The notes beneath the pieces are model-generated. The model did no database searches, was not told where the DNA came from, and saw only the letters and a program-made list of their open reading frames with translations. A DNA stretch of 64,000 nt from Cymodocea nodosa (taxonomy: Eukaryota; Streptophyta; Magnoliopsida; Alismatales; Cymodoceaceae): NCBI GenBank assembly GCA_036874045.1, contig CM072341.1, forward strand, positions 198,501 through 262,500, given 5' to 3'. Shown piece by piece: positions 57,778 to 64,000 of the stretch. How positions within the stretch are numbered: position 1 is the first letter of the stretch; each line of letters begins with the position of its first letter. The position numbers were made by a program, and so were the translations under genes.

Positions 57778-58389
57778 CCCTACATGTGCATGATGTAGTG
57801 GAACCTGTAGACGCCGTTTTACCTGCAGCATCCATCCATCTCACCACCTTTCTCTCCACTTGTAGCCGAAGTGCCCTCTCTCCTCCTCTGCAGAAAAAAG
57901 AGTAACTAGAACAGAGAAGATGACATAGCATGGTATATGTCAAGAAAAGCCAGAGTTTGTGGACTCGGTTTCCATTTTGTAATCTGTTAATCAAAGTTTA
58001 AAAATGTGATCAATGTTCTTCATAAATAATAGATGCTTGAGTGTCTGATATGACTACAGACTACAGCAAAGTTGTCATCAGTTAATTAATTAATTAATCA
58101 ATCAAGTAATTAACTAAGGAAATGGGGATTACATGCAAGCATCTAACCTGGTCGAAGCTTAAAAACAGGATCTGTCTCCATGCTTTAGCAACCACAATCT
58201 TGGTGATGAAGTGATGAAGAACAGCCTGGCAAGTCCACGTGTGAAGACTCACTAGCCATGCTGCTCTGTCGTAAGTAAAGGTTGCCACCACCACCATGCA
58301 TGTTGCCGATATAGAGAACATCCGTTGGTATGGGGGAAAACTATTTTTTACGAAGATTTTCATTTAATGTTGCTGCCTTCTTCTTTTGT
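57778..58389. other. Spacer between RhoGDI-like exon and gypsy relic
   Basis: On the - strand this would be the leader and promoter of the RhoGDI-like exon. A TTAATTAATTAATTAATCAATCAA tract (interrupted TTAA repeats) lies at about 58,083-58,106. No gene is seen. Confidence 0.3.
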
Positions 58390-59701
58390 TGTAACCGTTG
58401 AGCCTTGTCTAACAGTTGAGTCGTGTGTGTGTTGGGCATTTGTCTTAAATAAAACTCAAATCCTAGGTCTAAGTTGATCCGTCTATTTTTCTAGTTTTGT
58501 GAGTTATGTTTCTCTTATAATTGTTAGTAGATTTCGACTTATAGCGTCGGTGAATTCTGGCAATCCCTTTCTTCAATAAACAAGCAACGGTTTCATGGCA
58601 TCATTGTCAGGCCATAGAATATTTTGATTTACATCAAGTGGTATCGAAGTTTACAATTCAATTTCGACAATGATGCAACCAGTTGCTCAAGAAGAATTCG
58701 ATCAACTTTGTTGATTGCTCGGGCAGTTGATGACCATCATGACCAGACTCATGGACGATCATCGAGATCGTTGCACCCACTCACAACACCAATATGTCCC
58801 TCAAGAAGATGACTCTTCTAGCAACGAGGATCGCTAACATGGTTGTCACGATGGCTACAATGATCTCCATTTCTTCAAACTCAAGATGGACCTCCCGCCC
58901 TTCAATGGGACTCTACATATTAAAGATTTCCTTAACTGGATCTTGGATGTAGAACATTTTTTGGATCATATGAAGATCCCGAAGGATCGAAAGGGCCACC
59001 AGCTTGTGGCCTACCATCTCAAGGGAGGAACCTCAACGTGGTGGGATCAGCTTCTCCTCAATCATGCCAGTCAACAAAAATAACTTGTGCAAACATGAGA
59101 GAAGATGAAGTTAAGTTACTCGGTGCCAGAGTTCTTCCCATTGACTACCTTTTCTCTCAATATTAACAATGTTATCGGTGAGGTTGGGCCATGGCAGAGT
59201 ACACCCAAGAGTTTCGTCACCTCTTCTCGTTCTATAATCTCAATGAATCAGAAGTGCAACAAATTGCACGCTATGTTGGAGGTCTCAAATTCCAAATCCA
59301 AGATCAAGTAGCTCTCCAACCAACATGCTCCTTAACTGATGCTATTCAGTTTTACTAAGCACGTCGAGCACCAAGCATCGAGGGGAAGAAGGACTTCCAA
59401 GACCATGGCGGGGGGGAAGGAACATCACGTTCTTCACCTAAGGTATCATCGGGGCCATAGATGAATCGAGCCACCTTAGAAGACGCCCTTCCACAACAAA
59501 CTTCTAATCCATATGGGCGGCCTCCACCTATCAAGTTGCTATCGATTTGAACATATGGGCACAAATTGAACCAGTGCCCCAAAAGGAGAGTGGTTCAACT
59601 ATCGTGAAAGCTTCAAAGGACGACGATGATGTCGTCAACTTCGATGGAAAGGACTAAGATGAGGAGGTACCTTAGTTTCCTGATGAAGGTGACCACGTAT
59701 C
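58390..59701 (+). mobile_element. Ty3/gypsy relic: LTR, primer site and gag
   Basis: A putative 244-bp LTR (58,390-58,633, TGTAA...TTACA) is followed five bases later by TGGTATCGAAG, a one-mismatch initiator-Met primer site at 58,639. Gag begins at about 58,670 (MMQPVAQEEFDQL) and soon meets a stop. Further on come the capsid-type MDLPPFNGTLHIKDFLNW (58,886) and GGTSTWWDQLL segments. Another frame then reads EYTQEFRHLFSFYNLNESE and a damaged zinc knuckle ending GHKLNQCPK near 59,580. An acidic DDDDVVNFDGKD linker runs to 59,701, where the copia element interrupts. The copy on the - strand at 5,129-6,845 has the same gag start, so both may be one family. Confidence 0.75.
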
Positions 59702-59934
59702 TGTTGGAATTGGTCAAAAAGACCAAGTTTCAAATTCTAAGGAATTGAATTTGAAATTCAATTTCGGATGGTTATCAGAAATTAATGAGTAGGTTGGGGG
59801 TGGAGATGGTGGAGGTAGCTAATCCTCCAAATGCTATAAATAGAGGTGATTAGAAGCTTGTTAATACACACAAAAATATATACAAGATCACTTGGAATTA
59901 TTCCATCATCGTAGCTCCCAACTCACGCTGCCCA
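59702..59934 (+). repeat. 5' LTR of copia-2
   Basis: From TGTTGGAATTGG to about GCTGCCCA. The left end and the TATA element are clear. The right end is inferred from the primer site four bases later and could shift by a few bases. Confidence 0.65.
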
Positions 59935-59938
59935 ATAG

Positions 59939-59949
59939 TGGTATCAGAG
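59939..59949 (+). other. Primer-binding site of copia-2
   Basis: TGGTATCAGAG, matching the initiator Met-tRNA 3' end. Confidence 0.85.
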
Positions 59950-60633
59950 TCGGTTCCTCCGCCACTTCCGTTGCTATTGCACCTCTGCCCGCATGCACCT
60001 CCTCAACCTATGCGCACCTCCACCTGCACATGCTCCTCTGCTCGCGATCTCCGTCCTTCCACGTGCAGTCGTCATCCTCCACGCACGTCACTACAGCTCC
60101 ACCCGCGCGTCGTTGCCCACGCATCTCCGTCCTTCCGCACACAGCTATCATCCTCACGTGCGCCCCTCGCTGCTTGCTCACAACCTCTACAGCCCACACG
60201 CGTGCCCTCACTGCTCGCGCACACCTCCCGCCGCCCGCGCGCACCTGGATCTCCAATCTTCCGCCATTGGGCGACTGGTTAGGGATTTCTTATTTTTTAG
60301 ACATCCCTTCAGTAATATACAACGATATAATATAGTATATTATAATAATAATAAAAATTGCAATTTCATTTTTTTATAAATTACATGTTTAGAAATTGCA
60401 TGCTTTAATTAAATAATAGAAATATTTGTAATTTGAATTTGAATTTGGAAATTTAAATATTTTTGAAAATTTGAAAATTGAAAATTTGAAATTTAAATTT
60501 GATTTTTTGAATTTTGAAATTTGAATTCAAATAGTTTTTTGAATTTTGAAAATTTAAATTTGATATTTGCATTTTTGTTTATAAGGTAATTATTTATTGA
60601 AATTGGAAAGTAATTTCAATTGTAGATATAAGT
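59950..60633 (+). repeat. Leader of copia-2: C-rich block, then AATTTGAA simple sequence
   Basis: 59,955-60,280 is C-rich, with CACCTCC and CCGCGCGCACC strings, like the leader of copia-1. 60,420-60,560 is built almost only of AATTTGAA/AAATTTGAAAATTT units. No plausible protein is encoded on either strand. Confidence 0.6.
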
Positions 60634-63600
60634 ATGGCTTTGAAGATGTTTACAACTGAGTTGGCAAGGATGGATAAATTAAATGGGGTAAATTATGAGA
60701 TGTGGTATCGGAAAATATATCACGCATTAGAATATGAAGATATTGAACATGTAATAGGTTCGCATCCTCCGGAAATAAATGAAAACGCTTCTGAAGTGGA
60801 AATAAAAAGAATAAATCAATGGAGGAAAGATGATAAAAAGGCGAAAAATTTAATGTTCATGTTCATGGAAGATTGTCTTGTAAAATACTATGAAACATAT
60901 ACTAATGCTTATACACTATGGAATACTTTGAAAGAAAAATATAATAAATTAACTGAAATGAACACATAGTTGCTCCTTCAAAAATATAACTCTTGTAGGA
61001 TGCTAAAGGAACAAAGTGTAGTGGAACATGTAAATAATATGATGGTAATGGCTAAAGACTTAGCTACTGTAGGAACTACTATACCAAAAAAATTGCAAAT
61101 AGCAACCATATTGAATAGTTTGCTACACAGTTATGATATGGTTATCACATCTCTTAGGTCTACCCCACTTCAATTATCTGAATTGCCAGCTAGGTTGGGT
61201 ACTGAACAGGAAATAATAGTCAGTCGGAGGCAACATGAATCTCATTTGGAAGAAGCCAATGCCATATTTCAAAAGCAAAGATCTGAAAAAAGCAACAAAA
61301 GAAGAAATGGACCAAACAAGAACAACTTCAAGCAAAATCAAGCACGTGGAAAGAAAGCACGAGGATCTTGCCATGCTTGTGGCCAATTTGGTCATTTTAG
61401 GGCACATTGTCCCAACAGGGATGGAAATAAAGGTGGAACCTTGGAGTCGAACATAAAGAACAAAAGAACCTTTGTGGGAGTTGTGGAATGCAATAATGTT
61501 GTGGTCCCTAGTTAAAACGAATAGTGGGTTGATTCTGGTGCCACAAGGCACATTGCCAAAACAAAAAAGGGACTTGACTCATTTAAAGAGTTGAGTCCTG
61601 GACAACAACACATCTATATGGGCAACAATACTTATTTAGATGTGGAAGGTATTAGCACATATCGTTTGGACTTGGGAGACAACATTATGATCCTGAAAGA
61701 CGTCCTCTATGCACCTGGCATGAGGCGGAATTTAATATCTGTAGGCACTCTTTTGAAGAATAATTTGGAAGTTCGATTTTACAATAAACGTGTATCCATA
61801 GGAAAAGACAAAAAGATCTTTGCTATGGGAATTTTTGTACCAAAACATGATTTGTTTAAACTTTCTATCGTTGCTAATGAAATAAATGAAATAGTTTCTG
61901 ATTATGTTGAGTGTTGTTTATTTGAAATTGATTTGTGGCATTTAAGGTTAGTACATATTAATAAATCTAAACTACAACAATTGATAAAATTGAACATGTT
62001 GCCTGAAATTAAAGACATGAAATTAAATAAATGTCAACATTGCTTAGTTGGGAAAATGACTAAGAAATCTTTTGGTAAGTGATATAGATCAGATGAATTA
62101 TTGGGGTTGATTCATTCTGATGTGTGTGGTCCATTAAGTATTAAAACTCATGATGACAAAGAATATTTTGTGACTTTTATAGATGATTTTTCAAGATATG
62201 CTTATATTTATCTAATAAGTCATAAAAGTCAAGTATTGACTTGTTTTAAGAAATACAAGTTGGAAGTAGAAAAACAACTTGGAAGAAGGATTAAGATGTT
62301 AAGGTCAGATAGGGGAGGGGAATATAATTCTAAGGAATTTAAATTGTTTTGTGAAATGCATGGAATTAAAAGACAAACTACAATGCCTTATACACCACAA
62401 CAAAATGGTGTGGCGGAAAGAAAGAACAGAACACTTATGAATTCTGTTAGATGCATGCTTTTACATTCAGGTCTTTCCAAAGTTTTTTGGGGAGAAGCAT
62501 TGATCACAGCAAATTATGTATTAAATAGAATACCCTCCAAGTCTGTACCTAGCATACCTTATGAATTATAGATCGGAACTAAGCCTAATTTATATCATTT
62601 AAGAAAATGGGGATCTATAGCCCATGTACTTATTCATGAACAATTAAGGGATAAGTTAAATTCAAATACTCTTAAATGCAGGTTTATAGGCTATTGTGAA
62701 AATTCTTTCGGTTATAGGTTCTATAGTAAAGAAAAGGGAATTATTGAATATAGGGATGTCACTTTCCTGGAAAATCTAAATGAAAGGGAAGAAATAGGAA
62801 AGGAACATGAGCCACCATTTGTGGTGAATGATGACTATTTCAATAATATCCTAGAAAATGACCCTAGAGTTGAAGGAGAAGGAAACATTGAAAATATAAA
62901 TGAACCTATGGAAATTGCTAATGAAAACAATCATGAACCCATGGAAATCATGGGAGAAATCCAAAATGAGCCTATAAATGGAATTGAAGAGAACAATAGG
63001 AATGGAGAAAATAGAGAACCGGATTTACCTATTAGCAACAAAAGGATGAGACATCAGCCAACATGGATGGATGACTACCATTTGTATTCCTGTGAGCTTT
63101 CTTATTTAATGATAGACATGGAGGAAAATCACATGGAACCCGTGACATATAAGGATGTCGTCGAATCTCATGAAAAAGATTTATGGTTGGATGCCATAAA
63201 TGATGAGATTGATTCCATTTCATGGAATCATGTGTGGGAATTATGTGATCTACCTAAAGGAAGGAAAGCTATAGGGTGCAAGTGGATATTTCGAAAAAAG
63301 TTAAAGGTTGATGGGTCTATTGAAAAATATAAGGCTCGTTTAGTTACTAAAGGTTATACACAAAAACCGAGAATTGACTTTCATGAAACATATTCTCCAA
63401 TTGCTAAGTTCGCATCAATAAGAATTATATTGGCTATAGTTGCACATTTAGATTTGGAATTACATCAAATGAATGTAAAAACTGCATTTCTAAATGGAGA
63501 CCTGCCGGAAGAAATCTACATGTCACAACCTGAGGGATTTCAAGTGGAAGGACATGAGGAAAAAGTGTGCAAATTGAAGAAGTCAATATATGGTTTAAAA

Positions 63601-64000
63601 CAAGCATCTTGACAATGGTATCATAAGTTTCATGATATAATTGTCAAAATGGGATTTGTTTCAAACAGGTTAGATTACTGTGTATATGCCAGGAATAGTG
63701 GGAGTAAGTTTATTATATTATCCTTGTATGTGGATGACATTTTACTTGTTGGAAATAATGCTGACATGTTGAATGAAACAAAGGAAGAACTTAGTAGAAA
63801 ATTTGAAATGAATGACATGGGGGAAGCATCCTATTTTCTTGGAATTCAGATCTTAAGAGATCGAAAATCAAGAACATTGAGCATAAATCAAGAAAGATAC
63901 CTGCAAATGGTGTTAAAAATGTTTGGAATGGATAATTGTTCCTCAGCTCCCATACTTTATATTTTAGGGAAAATGTTAAGTAAGGACCAATGTCCTAGGA
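60634..64000 (+). pseudogene. gag-pol of copia-2, one frame with six stops
   Basis: A single frame runs from MALKMFTTELARMDKLNGV at 60,634 to the window end. It is interrupted only by stops at 60,967, 61,513, 61,522, 62,080, 62,569 and 63,610, with no frameshift. Landmarks in order: zinc knuckle CHACGQFGHFRAHC (61,369-61,410); protease site VDSGATRHI (catalytic DSG at 61,531); integrase LWHLRLVH...CQHC (to 62,043); HSDVCGP, FIDDFSRY and PYTPQQNGVAERKNR; reverse transcriptase GCKWIFRKKLK, AFLNGDLPEEIYM, KKSIYGLKQAS; and YVDD at 63,727-63,738. All catalytic motifs visible here are intact, unlike copia-1. RNase H and the 3' end lie beyond the window. Confidence 0.9.

Larger units (their letters stand above)
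59702..64000 (+). mobile_element. Ty1/copia retrotransposon (copia-2), runs off the window
   Basis: The left LTR starts TGTTGGAATTGG at 59,702 and carries CTATAAATAGAGG near 59,838. The primer site TGGTATCAGAG is at 59,939. Gag-pol starts at 60,634 and still lies in reverse transcriptase at the window end. It is inserted in the gag-protease linker of the gypsy relic, so it is younger than that element. The 3' LTR is outside the window, so neither age nor target duplication can be checked; the candidate left 5-mer is GTATC at 59,697-59,701. Confidence 0.9.

Noticed and set aside
59892..60379. Overlapping His/Pro/Ser-rich frames in the copia-2 leader
   Set aside because: Same reason: low-complexity C-rich leader, three overlapping frames, no domain.

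Overview
This is nuclear DNA of a flowering plant, most likely a non-grass monocot. The F-box genes have strikingly GC-rich first exons and AT-rich later exons, as in monocot genes with a 5' GC gradient. The gene content (F-box/PP2 lectin genes, a CER1 wax enzyme, an NPF5 transporter) and the decayed Ty1/copia, Ty3/gypsy, LINE and TRIM elements are all plant-type. I cannot fix the genus from the sequence.

Positions 1-28,100 hold a tandem cluster of F-box/phloem-protein-2 (PP2-B) genes, all on the + strand and all with the same three-exon layout: a GC-rich F-box exon, a 119-nt exon ending in phase 2, and a long PP2 (Nictaba-like) exon. Four copies look intact (15,801-19,935; 20,818-22,298; 23,582-24,931; 25,884-28,085). 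One is cut by the left edge (1-1,471). Three are relics (about 1,968-2,225; 6,860-8,845; 22,960-23,200). The cluster carries a TRIM element, a truncated gypsy element, a LINE 3' end inserted in a pseudo-exon, an 87-bp minisatellite and a 2.5-kb intron insertion. Inside it, at 12,265-14,148, lies a gene I do not recognise. Its intron looks borrowed from an F-box/PP2 copy, and its second exon encodes eight Thr/Ala/Ser/Glu-rich repeats followed by a C-terminal membrane anchor.

Positions 31,400-41,200 hold two ordinary genes on the + strand: a 99-residue acidic protein ending in a CaaX box (31,457-33,599), and a complete ten-exon CER1-type alkane-forming enzyme gene (36,671-41,214; 624 residues).

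Positions 44,483-49,608 are a complete but decayed copia retrotransposon with matching 240-bp LTRs. A four-exon NPF5.2-like transporter gene lies on the - strand at 50,675-52,763 (598 residues).

Positions 52,900-64,000 are gene-poor. They contain an orphan first exon resembling RhoGDI (- strand, 57,607-57,777), a gypsy LTR-gag relic (58,390-59,701), and a copia element nested in it (59,702 to the window end). The gag-pol of that copia element stays in a single frame, broken only by six stop codons.

The genes do not form a pathway. The F-box/PP2 proteins would act as SCF substrate receptors, CER1 in cuticular alkane synthesis, and the NPF protein in membrane uptake. All exon boundaries were derived by hand from GT/AG sites and phase agreement; no transcript evidence was available.
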